Source: Dyella flava (GTDB lineage Bacteria; Pseudomonadota; Gammaproteobacteria; Xanthomonadales; Rhodanobacteraceae). Taken from it: a DNA stretch of 64,000 nucleotides. Below, piece by piece: positions 37,915-47,438 of this stretch; within the stretch, counting starts at the first letter, position 1; the number at the start of each line of letters is the position of its first letter. The translations under genes were made by a program, and so were the position numbers. The notes under the pieces were generated by a model. It did no database searches, was not told where the DNA came from, and saw only the letters and a list, made by a program, of their open reading frames with translations. The stretch spans positions 76,021-140,020 of the forward strand of contig NZ_JADIKE010000036.1 of NCBI RefSeq assembly GCF_016904955.1, given 5' to 3'.

Positions 37915-39399
37915 TCAGTGCAAACCGGCTTTTGGAGGCTCGCTGGCTTGGGCCGTGGCTGCGGGATCAATGCCCGCCACATTACGGTCCCAGCCACCGC
38001 CCAACGCCCGGATGAGGTCCACACTGGCCTGTAACCGCCTTGTACGGATGGTCTCGGCTTGTTGCTGCGTCGACAGCGCCGCCTCTTGCGCTACGACCAC
38101 GTCAAGGTAATTGACGATGCCTTCGCGGTAACGATTGGTGGCAATATTCAGTGTCTGCTGTGCGGCAGCAAACGCCTGATCTTCCTGTTCCGCTTCGGTA
38201 CCCAGATCCTGCAACAGCACCAGGTCATCCTCCACTTCACGGAATGCATCAAGCACAACTTGCCGATAATAGGCTGAAGCCTGGGCGAATTCGGCATGTG
38301 CCTGGCGCAACTGCGCACGACGCAATCCGGCGTCAAACAGGTTCAAGGTCGCCAGCGGCCCGAGTGCCCAGAAACGGTTGCCGATCGAAAACAGATTATT
38401 AAAGCCGGTGTTCTGAAAGCCGTAGGCTCCCGACAAACTCAGATCCGGAAAGAAAGCGGCGCGGGCTACGCCTATCCCTGCGTTGGCTGCGTAAACACGA
38501 CGCTCCGCGGCGGCAATATCGGGACGGCGTTCCAGTAGCGTCGACGGTACGCCGACTGGTGTCACGGGTACGGCCAGTTGCTCGCGCAGGGGAGCGATCG
38601 AGAAACTCGATGCCGGCACGCCGACCAGGCTCGCAATGGCATGTTCGGTCAACGCACGCTGGGCGATCATGTCCATGACCTGCGCCTGCGCGTCATGCAA
38701 TTGGGTCTGGGCGCGCGATACATCCAGGCCCGAGGCCACACCACCGTTATGACGATCTTCCGTCAGCACGAGCGCGCGCTGATAGGCTTTCAGTGTGTCC
38801 TGCAGAATGCCTACCTGGATGTCGTAACCACGCAAGCGCGCGTAATTTTCTGCCAGTTGCGCTTCCAGACTCAGCTTGGCCGAGGCGAGATCCGCTTTCG
38901 ATGCCTGCGCCAGGGCGTGTCCCTGGCTGACTTCATTGCGAATGCGTCCCCATAGATCCAGGTCGTAATTGGCTTCCACGCCTACCGTATTGGCGTCATA
39001 TTCATTCGGCTCGTTGCTGCCGCGCAATGGACGGTAATTTGACTGGCGTGCGCGTATCGGGCTTCCCGAAAAATCCAGGCTTGGAAACAAGCCCGAACGC
39101 AGTTGGCTTTCATAGGCTCGTGCGGTGTCATACCTGGCCAATGCTGCGGCCAGACTCGGGTTGTCCGCATCCAGCTTCGATTCCAGCTGGGTTAGCGTGC
39201 CGTCGTTGTAAATCGCCCACCAATCGCCGCGCGAAAACTCGTCGGCAGGGGACGCTACCTTCCATGCCGTATCGCCCTCCTTGTAGCTGCTCGGCATCGG
39301 CGGCAGATTTGGCGTGTGATAAGTCGGCGCCAATGAGCAACCGCCAAGCAGACATGCGGCGGCGACGGCGGCTAACCGGAGATTAATGCGCCGATTCAC
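37915..39399 (-). CDS. Efflux outer-membrane factor, NodT/OprM family lipoprotein
   Basis: 494 residues from GTG 39399, chosen because GGAG lies 7 nt upstream; it overlaps the adaptor's stop by 17 bases. A lipoprotein signal with lipobox LLGGC sits near residue 21. TolC-fold helix signatures follow: DNPSLAAALARYDTARA, NYDLDLWGRIRNEVSQ, the duplicated segment PSTLLERRPDIAAAERRVYAANAGIGVARAAFFP and FREVEDDLVLLQDL. The protein forms the trimeric exit duct of a tripartite pump. It is the third gene of the permease-adaptor-channel set and ends in the hairpin at 37760-37807. Confidence 0.93.
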   Translation of the reverse strand: MNRRINLRLAAVAAACLLGGCSLAPTYHTPNLPPMPSSYKEGDTAWKVASPADEFSRGDWWAIYNDGTLTQLESKLDADNPSLAAALARYDTARAYESQLRSGLFPSLDFSGSPIRARQSNYRPLRGSNEPNEYDANTVGVEANYDLDLWGRIRNEVSQGHALAQASKADLASAKLSLEAQLAENYARLRGYDIQVGILQDTLKAYQRALVLTEDRHNGGVASGLDVSRAQTQLHDAQAQVMDMIAQRALTEHAIASLVGVPASSFSIAPLREQLAVPVTPVGVPSTLLERRPDIAAAERRVYAANAGIGVARAAFFPDLSLSGAYGFQNTGFNNLFSIGNRFWALGPLATLNLFDAGLRRAQLRQAHAEFAQASAYYRQVVLDAFREVEDDLVLLQDLGTEAEQEDQAFAAAQQTLNIATNRYREGIVNYLDVVVAQEAALSTQQQAETIRTRRLQASVDLIRALGGGWDRNVAGIDPAATAQASEPPKAGLH

Positions 39400-40600
39400 T
39401 GCTTTTCTCCGTAGCCACGTCTTGCGTCGCCAGATTCTGATTCGTGTCGGTTTCAACACGGACCTTGTCGCCGTCCATCAGCGAATCGGGCGGATTCTCG
39501 ATCACGTGGTCGGTGGGCTTGAGCCCCTGATCGATCTGCAGGCTCGAACCCAGATCCACCGCAATGTGCACATCGTGCAAGTGCGCGCGTCCATCCGGAC
39601 CCAGCACCGCTACTTGTGCCCCCTTCGAACGGAAAATCAACGCACTGGCTGGCACGCTGACCATGTTCGGATCCACCGGCAGATTGAGCTTCACATCGGC
39701 GTAGTCGCCGGGCTTGAGTGCGCCATCGCTATTGTCGGCAACGAACTGCGCCAGCAAGCTGCCAGAGTTCTGATTGATGGCTTCGGATGTGCCGATCAAG
39801 GTGGCCTTGAACGTACGACCTGGCAATTCGGGCACGTTCAGCGTGACCGTCATCCCGGGCTTGATGCCGTCAGCATTGACCTCCGGTACCGGCACATACA
39901 GGCGCATACGTGTGGTGTCAGCGACCGTGAACAATTCCGGTCCACTGTCGGTGTTGGCCGTGATCAGATCACCCACGTCCGTTCGGCGCGCCGTGACAGT
40001 GCCATCGAACGGCGCGACGATCTTCTTGAACGCTTCCAACGCATTCAGGCGATCCACATCGGCCTTGGCGGCCAGCACCGTAGCCTGGGCAGCTTCGGCT
40101 TCACCGCTTTTCTCGTCGGCCTCCTGTTTGGAGACCGAGTCGGAAGAAAGCAAATGCTGCCAGCGCCGCGAGGTGATATTGGCAAGATTGGCATCGGCCT
40201 GCGCCTTGGCCAGTACGGCCTTGGCTTGCTCTAGCTGCTGGTCCAGGTCTGGCGTATCGATCACGGCGAGTACATCGCCGGCCTTGACCTTGTCGCCGAT
40301 ATCCTTGTACCAGACCTTCAGATAGCCGCCGACGCGCGCATAGATCGGCGCGCTGTACCAGGCATCCAGGTGACCCGGCAAGGTGATGGCGTAGTCCTTG
40401 GCGGGATCCATGGCAGGAGCCAGCCGCACGCTCGGAATCAGCTGCGCATCGGTCCACTGCACCAATTGATGATGCTCGTGGAAGCGGATCCCCAGACCAA
40501 GGGCGACGGCAAGCACAGCGACTACCGCACCGCCGATACCGACGGCCTTGAGACGTGGCGGTTTCTGCGCGACTTGCACGGTAGCGGGATTATGCGACAT
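39383..40600 (-). CDS. RND efflux periplasmic adaptor (membrane fusion protein)
   Basis: 405 residues from ATG 40600, with AGGA upstream; the start lies inside the end of the permease gene (stop at 40590), indicating translational coupling. One N-terminal membrane anchor (GIGGAVVAVLAVALGLGI) is followed by the lipoyl half-motif ARVGGYLKVWYKDIGDKVKAGD, an alpha-hairpin rich in Ala/Gln/Lys, then the second lipoyl half around APFDGTVTARRTDVGDLI and a beta-barrel domain (LYVPVPEVNADGIKPG). It bridges the inner-membrane permease to the outer-membrane channel. Confidence 0.93.
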   Translation of the reverse strand: MSHNPATVQVAQKPPRLKAVGIGGAVVAVLAVALGLGIRFHEHHQLVQWTDAQLIPSVRLAPAMDPAKDYAITLPGHLDAWYSAPIYARVGGYLKVWYKDIGDKVKAGDVLAVIDTPDLDQQLEQAKAVLAKAQADANLANITSRRWQHLLSSDSVSKQEADEKSGEAEAAQATVLAAKADVDRLNALEAFKKIVAPFDGTVTARRTDVGDLITANTDSGPELFTVADTTRMRLYVPVPEVNADGIKPGMTVTLNVPELPGRTFKATLIGTSEAINQNSGSLLAQFVADNSDGALKPGDYADVKLNLPVDPNMVSVPASALIFRSKGAQVAVLGPDGRAHLHDVHIAVDLGSSLQIDQGLKPTDHVIENPPDSLMDGDKVRVETDTNQNLATQDVATEKSSESAH

Positions 40601-43600
40601 GGGGAAGTCCTGGGATAGAGTCCGGATTGGGAGCCACTTGTTCGCGGCCGTGAACGATGCTGAAGACCACCGGCACGAAGAGCAGCGTGGCGCAGGTGGC
40701 GAACAGCAAGCCACCGATGACGGCACGGCCCAGCGGCGCGTTCTGCTCATGCGTGATCGCCATCGGCAGCATGCCGATGATCATCGCGAGCGCGGTCATG
40801 CACACCGGGCGGAAGCGCGTAAAACCTGCCTCCAGCGCCGCCTTCAATGCGTCGCCATGCTCAGCCAGCCGTTCACGCGCAAAGCTCACTACCAGAATCG
40901 AGTTCGCCGTCGCCACGCCCATGCACATGATCGCGCCGGTCAAGGCAGGCACCGACAACGTTGTGTGCGTGACGAACAATATCCACACGATCCCGGCCAG
41001 CGCCGCCGGCAACGCCGTGATGATCACGAACGGGTCCTGCCACGACTGGAAGTTCACCACGATCAGCATGTAGATCAGCACGATCGCGCCCAGCAAACCG
41101 AACAGCAGGCCCGAGAATGCCGTATTCATGGCCGTCACCTGGCCGAACAGGCCCACCGTGGACCCTTTCGGACGCTCCTTCGCCGCCTGATCGAGCACGT
41201 GTTGGATATCGCTGGCCACCGAGCCAAGATCGCGTCCCTGCACAGCGGCGAAGATGTCGAACGACGGCTCGATGTTGTAGTGAGTAACCACGGCCGGCGC
41301 GGTCGTGCGCACAACCTTGGCGACGGCACCGAGGATCTGCTGCGCGCCGTTACCTGACGAGGTGATCTGCAAGCTGTTCAGATCAGCCATGGAGTCGACA
41401 CTGTATTGCGGTGTCTGCGCCACGATCGGATACGACACACCGTTTTTCGGATTCAACCAGAACACAGGAGCTACCTGCGAGCTTCCGGCCAGCGTGGAGA
41501 CCATGCTGTCGGTCACGTCGCGCTCGGTAATGCCCAGCTCGTCAGCGCGAACGCGATCCACATCCACATTCAACTGTGGCTCGCTGTCCGACTGCTGCAA
41601 GCGGACGTCGGCAATGCCCGGGATGCCGCGCATCTTGCGCATCAGCTCAAGCGCATAGGCCTGGTTCTCCTCGAAATTGCGGCCGGTCACTTTGACATCC
41701 AAAGGTGCCGGCGCACCGAAGTTGAGGATCTGGCTGGCCATATCCGCCGGCAGGAAGGCGAATTCCGTGCCGGGGAACAGACGCGGCAGCATCGCACGCA
41801 GCTTCTTGACGTATTCGTCGGTCGAAGCATGATCAGGCTTGAGCAACACCTGTATATCGCCATCCTGCGGCCCGACCGTACCGGTGTTGCTGTAGACCAA
41901 GTTGGTGCCGCTAAGCGGCAGACCGATGTTGTCGGCGATGGTGTCGAGCTGGTCCGGCGGAATGATGCGACGAATAGCCGCCTCGACATGGTCGAATTCC
42001 GCCGCTGTATCTTCGATACGCGTGCCGACCGGAGCACGAACGTGGATAGCAATGGAATCAGCCTCGACATTCGGGAAGAAATCGCGCCCCAGGAACGGCA
42101 CCAACAAGAAGGACGCGAGCACCACGCCGAGAAAGCCGATGACGAAACGACGGCGGTTATCCAGCGCGAGCGACAGCGTGCCGTAGTACACCTCGCGGAT
42201 TTTGGAGAAGCGATGTTCGAAACCTTGCTGGAACGACACCAGCATACTGCGCAACTTGCCGCGCTTCAGCGACGGATGCTGGTCACCGACGTGATGATTG
42301 ATAAACGGATCTTCCGGATGATCGCCAGGCGCCTTCTCCAGCACGTGCGGCTTGAGCAAGTACATCGCCAAGGTCGGCACCAGGGTGCGCGACAACACGA
42401 ACGAAGACATCATCGCGAAAATCACCGCCAGCGCCATCGGCCGGAACAGGAACCCGGCAATGCCGCCGAGCATGAACATCGGCACGAACACGATGCAAAT
42501 GCATAGCAGCGACACAAAAGCCGGTGTCACGATCTGCTTGGCGCCATCCATGATCGCCGTATGCACATCCTTGCCTTGTTCCAAATGCCAATTGATGTTC
42601 TCGATCGTCACCGTGGCGTCGTCGACCAGAATACCTACCGCCAGCGCAAGGCCACCCAGTGTCATCACATTCAAGGTCTGCCCGAACGCCGACAGCAGCG
42701 CGATAGCGGACATCACCGCCAGCGGAATCGATACGGCAATGATGACGGTAGAGCGCCAGCTGCCTAGAAACACCAGGATCATGATCGAGGTAAGGCACGC
42801 GGCAATGATGCCTTCGCGCGCCACCGACGTAATCGCCGCGCGCACGAACACCGACTGGTCACCCATCAGGTTCAATTTCAGCGACGACGGCAGCGTTTCT
42901 TTGGCCAGTGGCAACAGTTTCTTGATGCCGGCAACAATGTCCAGCGTCGACACGTCGCCACCTTTGAGGAATGACATCAACACCGCACGATGCCCGTTCA
43001 CACGCACCTCGTTAGTCTGCGGTGGCGAGCCAGCATGCACGTGCGCCACGTCACCGATGGTGATGGTGGCGCCGTTCACGGTTTTGATCGGCAGATTGTT
43101 CAGCTCTGCAATGACTTCGGGGCTATCGTTGAGATTGGCGATGTACTCGTAGTGGCCGATCTTGATCGTACCGACTGGAATGATCTGGTTCTGCGCCGCC
43201 AACGCATTGCTAACGTCTTGCGCGGAAAGACCCTTGGCGGCCAACGCCTGCGGGTCGAGGTCGATCATCACTTCAGGATTTTTACCGCCATAAGGCGAGG
43301 GAATCGCCACGCCATCTACCGACAACAGCATCGGGCGCAGGAAGTTTTGCGCGGTATCGAGAATATTTTCTTCCGACAGCTTGTTGCTGGATAGCGCCAT
43401 CTGCAGGATGGGCACCGTGGAGGCGTTGTAGTTGATGATCTGCGGCGGCGTTGTGCCCGGCGGCATCTGCTTGAGCACGGTCTGCGAGATGGAGGTGACC
43501 TGCGCAGTGGCTGTGCGGATGTCCACACCTGGCTGGAAGAAAATCTTCACCACACCGAGGCCCGGCAGCGACTGCGATTCGATGTGCTCGATGTCGTTGA

Positions 43601-43826
43601 CCGAATTGCCGAGCTGGCGTTCGTAGTAATAGATCACGCGACCCGACATATCCCTCGGCGACAGACCCGTGTAGCTCCACACCACGCTGATCACCGGAAT
43701 GCCGATGTTCGGGAAAATGTCCGTCGGCGTGCGCAGCGCGGCAAGCGGACCGACCAGCAGGATAAACAGCGCGAGGACAATGAAAGTGTAAGGGCGCGCA
43801 AGCGCTATCCGGACTAGAGCCAACAT
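40590..43826 (-). CDS. RND efflux transporter permease (first paralogue)
   Basis: 1078 residues from ATG 43826. AcrB-fold: MLALVRIALARPYTF, RTPTDIFPNIGIPVISVVW, VGILVDDATVTIENI with the Asp-Asp relay, and a central cytoplasmic loop between the two halves (about 500-530). It is followed, with overlap, by adaptor and outer-membrane factor genes, so it is the lead gene of a tripartite pump. The permease is aligned residue-for-residue with its paralogue at 34411-37647; differences cluster in the cytoplasmic loop and porter domain. Substrate is unknown. A response regulator/kinase pair lies immediately upstream on the same strand and may regulate it. Confidence 0.93.
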   Translation of the reverse strand: MLALVRIALARPYTFIVLALFILLVGPLAALRTPTDIFPNIGIPVISVVWSYTGLSPRDMSGRVIYYYERQLGNSVNDIEHIESQSLPGLGVVKIFFQPGVDIRTATAQVTSISQTVLKQMPPGTTPPQIINYNASTVPILQMALSSNKLSEENILDTAQNFLRPMLLSVDGVAIPSPYGGKNPEVMIDLDPQALAAKGLSAQDVSNALAAQNQIIPVGTIKIGHYEYIANLNDSPEVIAELNNLPIKTVNGATITIGDVAHVHAGSPPQTNEVRVNGHRAVLMSFLKGGDVSTLDIVAGIKKLLPLAKETLPSSLKLNLMGDQSVFVRAAITSVAREGIIAACLTSIMILVFLGSWRSTVIIAVSIPLAVMSAIALLSAFGQTLNVMTLGGLALAVGILVDDATVTIENINWHLEQGKDVHTAIMDGAKQIVTPAFVSLLCICIVFVPMFMLGGIAGFLFRPMALAVIFAMMSSFVLSRTLVPTLAMYLLKPHVLEKAPGDHPEDPFINHHVGDQHPSLKRGKLRSMLVSFQQGFEHRFSKIREVYYGTLSLALDNRRRFVIGFLGVVLASFLLVPFLGRDFFPNVEADSIAIHVRAPVGTRIEDTAAEFDHVEAAIRRIIPPDQLDTIADNIGLPLSGTNLVYSNTGTVGPQDGDIQVLLKPDHASTDEYVKKLRAMLPRLFPGTEFAFLPADMASQILNFGAPAPLDVKVTGRNFEENQAYALELMRKMRGIPGIADVRLQQSDSEPQLNVDVDRVRADELGITERDVTDSMVSTLAGSSQVAPVFWLNPKNGVSYPIVAQTPQYSVDSMADLNSLQITSSGNGAQQILGAVAKVVRTTAPAVVTHYNIEPSFDIFAAVQGRDLGSVASDIQHVLDQAAKERPKGSTVGLFGQVTAMNTAFSGLLFGLLGAIVLIYMLIVVNFQSWQDPFVIITALPAALAGIVWILFVTHTTLSVPALTGAIMCMGVATANSILVVSFARERLAEHGDALKAALEAGFTRFRPVCMTALAMIIGMLPMAITHEQNAPLGRAVIGGLLFATCATLLFVPVVFSIVHGREQVAPNPDSIPGLPHVA

Positions 43827-43956
43827 TCGGTCACTTCCAGCATGCGTTAACGATGGAAGTGATTATCCGAATTGCGGCGCCGCAACACCTTTCGCCCGCA
43901 TGAAGATTGTTTAATAAAGGGGCGCCAAACGGCCTCGCCGGATCATTTCCGGCCAG

Positions 43957-45351
43957 TCAGGCCGCTGGTTTCAGTGGGCATTCCATACCCATACGCGTGC
44001 CGGCACCATCCCCACCGATGCTCAGCTCAAAGTCATGCAATTTGGCGATGGCGGCCACAATGCTCAGCCCCAGACCGTGGCCCAAAGCATCCCGGTTGCC
44101 GTCTCCGCGATAGAAGCGCTGCCATACCGCGTGACGTTGCTCTTCCGGAATGCCGGGGCCGCTGTCGGCCACTTCGATATGCGCCAGATCCGGTCCGGTC
44201 CGCCGCACCGACAGACCAACCTGCCCACCTACCGGGGTGAACTTGATAGCGTTGCTGACCAGGTTGCCGATCGCTTCGAACAGCAGGTCCGGATCGGCTT
44301 GCACAATCAACCCGGGCTCAGTGTGAAGTTCGAACTGCAACTGCTGATCTTCGGCCAGCGGGGCATAAAGCTCATGCACCCTTTCCAGGATCTCGCCAAG
44401 ATCGACATCCACAAAACCTTCGCGACGGCGACGGTCTTCCAGCTCGGAAATGCGCAGCAAGGCCCGGAATCGCGCCAGCACCTCGTCGACATCCGAAGCG
44501 CAGCGCTCGATCAGCGACGCATGCGGATCTTCTTCGCTGAGCTCTTGTTGGACGCGGTAGAGCTGCGAGCGCAGGCGCGTCAGCGGGGTACGCAGATCGT
44601 GCGCGATGCTGTCGCAGACGCCTTTCACCTCGCCCATCAGGCGTTCAATCTGATCAAGCATGTCGTTGACGATCGCCGCGAGTCGATCCAGCTCATCGCC
44701 GCGATGGCTGACCGGCAGACGCTGACGCAGATCGCCACGCATGATCGGCTGAGTAGCCGACTCAATCAATCGTATGCGGCGCCGAGGCCCCAGATTAAGA
44801 ATCAAACCACCGATAAGACCCGGTACAAGGGTGAACGAAACACCCCACATCACGGCATGCGAAATGATGTTGCCAACCTGTGCTGCAATACGTGTGGTAT
44901 GCGCCAGCACCAGTATCTGGCCGTTATTGAGGCGTGTAGCGATGACGGAAAGCGTCGACGTTGCAGGTGCAAACGGCCCGCTGATCACCTGCTCGGTGGG
45001 CATGCGCACGGAATCCGAATCGATCTTCAACCCGCCCGGAAATTGCAGCACGTCGCCGTAAAGCCATTTTTTGTTGGCGTCAAATAGCCCCCAAGCGTTG
45101 TAATTGGTGCGCTCCAGAATGATGTAGTCATTCAGCGCCACCAGCATATGGTCCGGGTCAAGACTACGCAGATAGGTGATCTGCTGCTTGAGCTGCATAT
45201 CCGTACGCGTTTCCAGGTAATGCAGGGTTTCCCAATAGGTATAGCCCAACAGCGCCGTGCCCCAGATGACGAAAAACACACCGTAGGCAAGCAGCAGGCG
45301 CGACGTCGTCGCGCGCCAGTGGATCGACAGGTTTCTCGGGGTACTAACCAA
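43957..45351 (-). CDS. Sensor histidine kinase (OmpR-partner type)
   Basis: 464 residues read from a TTG at 45351 that overlaps the response-regulator stop (TTGGTTAG); the exact start is uncertain. Two membrane helices flank a periplasmic sensor of about 140 residues (first helix LLLAYGVFFVIWGTALLGYT, second near WGVSFTLVPGLIGGLIL). A HAMP linker (SATQPIMRGDLRQRLPVSHRGDELDR) precedes the H-box SIAHDLRTPLTRLRSQ and the ATPase domain with NLVSNAIKFTP, DSGPGIPEEQ and GHGLGLSIV. Likely partner of the adjacent regulator and a candidate controller of the RND operon that begins 130 bases downstream. Confidence 0.9.
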   Translation of the reverse strand: MVSTPRNLSIHWRATTSRLLLAYGVFFVIWGTALLGYTYWETLHYLETRTDMQLKQQITYLRSLDPDHMLVALNDYIILERTNYNAWGLFDANKKWLYGDVLQFPGGLKIDSDSVRMPTEQVISGPFAPATSTLSVIATRLNNGQILVLAHTTRIAAQVGNIISHAVMWGVSFTLVPGLIGGLILNLGPRRRIRLIESATQPIMRGDLRQRLPVSHRGDELDRLAAIVNDMLDQIERLMGEVKGVCDSIAHDLRTPLTRLRSQLYRVQQELSEEDPHASLIERCASDVDEVLARFRALLRISELEDRRRREGFVDVDLGEILERVHELYAPLAEDQQLQFELHTEPGLIVQADPDLLFEAIGNLVSNAIKFTPVGGQVGLSVRRTGPDLAHIEVADSGPGIPEEQRHAVWQRFYRGDGNRDALGHGLGLSIVAAIAKLHDFELSIGGDGAGTRMGMECPLKPAA

Positions 45352-46018
45352 GGCGATACCCCGAGCCGCGCATGGTGCGGATCAATGATGGCTCACCGTC
45401 GTTGTCGACCTTTCGGCGCAGGCGTGCGATATGCACATCAATCAAGTTGGTGCCTGGATCGAAGCGCAGGCCCCACACACTTTCGAAAATCATCGCCCGG
45501 GTCAGCACCTGTCCCGGGTAACGCATGAGGAATTCCAGCAGGCGATATTCGGTAGGCAACAAAGTCAACTCGCGACTGCCGCGACGCGCCGTGCGACTGA
45601 TCATGTCCAGCTCCAGATCGGCGACGCGCAACCGGGTCTGCGCCGGATGCTCCTGCCGATGCCGTCGCAACAGCACCTCGACACGCGCTGCCATCTCATC
45701 CGGCGCAAAGGGTTTGGTGAGGTAATCGTCGCCGCCTGCACGCAGACCGCGCACGCGCTCATCGACATCACCCAACGCACTGATCATCAGCACCGGCGTG
45801 CGGATACCGCGCTCGCGCAACTGCGTCACGAGGGTCAGACCATCCATGCCGGGCAGCATCAGATCCAGCGTGATCGCGTCGAAGTGCGGCTCCAGCGCGC
45901 GTTGGAAACCCTGCTCGCCGTCATGCACGCGCTCGGCAGTGATGCCGTGCGAAGCCAGCTCCAGCACGATTTCGCGCGCAGTGATTTCGTCGTCTTCGAT
46001 GACCAGGATATGGGACAT
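45344..46018 (-). CDS. OmpR-family response regulator
   Basis: 224 residues from ATG 46018. The receiver has the acid pair in VIEDDEITAREI, phospho-acceptor Asp in AITLDLMLPGMDGL (about residue 52), Ser in LMISALGDVDER and Lys in YLTKPFAPDE. The winged-helix C-terminus contains LTLLPTEYRLLEFLMRYPGQ and IDVHIARLRRKVDNDG. It is the first gene of a run regulator-kinase-RND permease-adaptor-channel on the minus strand, so it probably activates or represses that pump. Kinase start overlaps its stop. Confidence 0.92.
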   Translation of the reverse strand: MSHILVIEDDEITAREIVLELASHGITAERVHDGEQGFQRALEPHFDAITLDLMLPGMDGLTLVTQLRERGIRTPVLMISALGDVDERVRGLRAGGDDYLTKPFAPDEMAARVEVLLRRHRQEHPAQTRLRVADLELDMISRTARRGSRELTLLPTEYRLLEFLMRYPGQVLTRAMIFESVWGLRFDPGTNLIDVHIARLRRKVDNDGEPSLIRTMRGSGYRLG

Positions 46019-46233
46019 GGGGTTATCGGCCGTTCCATCGATGCCGATAAGGGTAGGTCATGGAGGGGCTGAGGTGAATTGCGTGTGGTTTTGCTTGGGG
46101 GATCACAGGAAGAATCGACCTTGCCGTGAAATTCATCTCCCCTGACGCGTCGTCCGGATGAAGTCCGGGACGACGGCGTAACGCGGCGGCCGGCCCGATA
46201 GGCACCTTTTCCCAAACGGACGCGCAACGAAGG

Positions 46234-46254
46234 CGGCCTCCACGAGGGAGGCCG
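46234..46254 (-). terminator. Hairpin downstream of rpoH (weak terminator candidate)
   Basis: Stem 46234-46241/46247-46254 (CGGCCTCC/GGAGGCCG) about 40 bases past the rpoH stop on the minus strand. The T-tract (CCTTCGTT) is poor. Confidence 0.45.
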
Positions 46255-46290
46255 TCAGCGCTTGCATCGTTTTTATCGAAGGGCCGCGGA

Positions 46291-47148
46291 TCAGGCCGCA
46301 AACAACCCGCGCATCTTCTTCATCGCGTTCGCCTCAACCTGGCGGATACGCTCGGCCGAGACCCCGTACTCATCAGCCAGATCCTGCAGCGTGGCCTTTT
46401 CTTCATTGAGCCAGCGGCGCTGGATGATGTCGCGCGAACGCTCGTCCAGCTTTTGCAGTGCGCTGGACAAGGTTTCCAACTGGTTGTCGGTCTGGTCAGC
46501 GTCGGCCACGTTCTCGTACGGATCGGCGCCTTCGTCGATCAGGAACGCCTCCGGTGCGGGCTTGGCGTCCTCGTCGGCGTCGGCCGGGGCCTCGAAACCG
46601 ATGTCACGGCCGGACAGGCGGGACTCCATCTCGCGCACGGTAGCTTCCGGTACACCCAGGTCCTTGGCGACCATGCGCACTTCCTCGGCGTTCATCCAGC
46701 CCAGGCGCTTCTTGCTCTTGCGCAGGTTGAAGAACAGCTTGCGCTGGGCCTTGGTGGTAGCCACCTTCACGATGCGCCAGTTGCGCAGGATGAACTCGTG
46801 CATTTCCGCACGGATCCAGTGCACGGCAAAACTGACCAGGCGAACGCCCTGGTCGGGATCGAAACGCTTCACCGCCTTCATCAGGCCGATGTTGCCTTCC
46901 TGAATGAGGTCGGACAACTGCAGGCCGTAGCCGCTATAGCCACGCGCCACGTGAACGACAAAGCGCAGGTGCGACATCACCAGCTTGCGGGCGGAGGCAA
47001 GATCCTCCCCCTGCTGATAGCGACGCGACAGGTTCTGCTCTTCTTCCTGGCTGAGCACCGGGATACGGTGAACGGCCGAGATGTAGGCATCCAGACTGCC
47101 AACGACGCTGGGAACCGGCAAAGTAGCCGTCGCCAAGGCTTGGGACAT
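46291..47148 (-). CDS. rpoH: RNA polymerase heat-shock sigma factor (sigma-32)
   Basis: 285 residues from ATG 47148 with a strong AGGAGG ribosome-binding site. Region 2 is [35 protein letters not shown], followed by the RpoH box [16 protein letters not shown] that distinguishes sigma-32 from other group-3 factors, and region 4.2 in [21 protein letters not shown]. The Met/Gly end [10 protein letters not shown] is normal. It directs heat-shock transcription. A perfect CIRCE operator sits 29-55 nt upstream of the start codon, so HrcA repression of rpoH is expected. Confidence 0.97.
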   Translation of the reverse strand: MSQALATATLPVPSVVGSLDAYISAVHRIPVLSQEEEQNLSRRYQQGEDLASARKLVMSHLRFVVHVARGYSGYGLQLSDLIQEGNIGLMKAVKRFDPDQGVRLVSFAVHWIRAEMHEFILRNWRIVKVATTKAQRKLFFNLRKSKKRLGWMNAEEVRMVAKDLGVPEATVREMESRLSGRDIGFEAPADADEDAKPAPEAFLIDEGADPYENVADADQTDNQLETLSSALQKLDERSRDIIQRRWLNEEKATLQDLADEYGVSAERIRQVEANAMKKMRGLFAA

Positions 47149-47176
47149 GTTGGAACCTCCTGATAATGGGGTCAGC

Positions 47177-47203
47177 TTAGCACTCTGGTACTTAGAGTGC
47201 TAA
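47177..47203. promoter_or_regulatory. CIRCE operator (HrcA-binding site) upstream of rpoH
   Basis: TTAGCACTC (47177-47185), nine-base spacer, GAGTGCTAA (47195-47203): an exact match to the CIRCE consensus. It lies in the rpoH leader, ending 29 bases before the start codon. Confidence 0.93.
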
Positions 47204-47438
47204 AGACACCGGGTAGTTCCGGCGCCATTTATGTACCGAATAGTACATGAATGCCCCGGCCTTGTCCATGTCCATGGATGCCCAGGACCAGGGCTTCAAG
47301 CATGACTTCTGGGAAATGAAGGGGGGCCAACCGGCCCGGTTACCGTGGCCAATCGCCGCAGCCCCTCCTTACTGGGAAAAATGGCGGCGCTTATGCCAGC
47401 TGGGCGGGGCCTCGTTTTCCGCGCCATGACCCGGCGGT

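Noticed and set aside
47247-47429. 60-codon plus-strand frame upstream of ung and divergent to rpoH
   Set aside because: No ribosome-binding site, no homology that I recognise and no hydrophobic or motif structure; too short to support.
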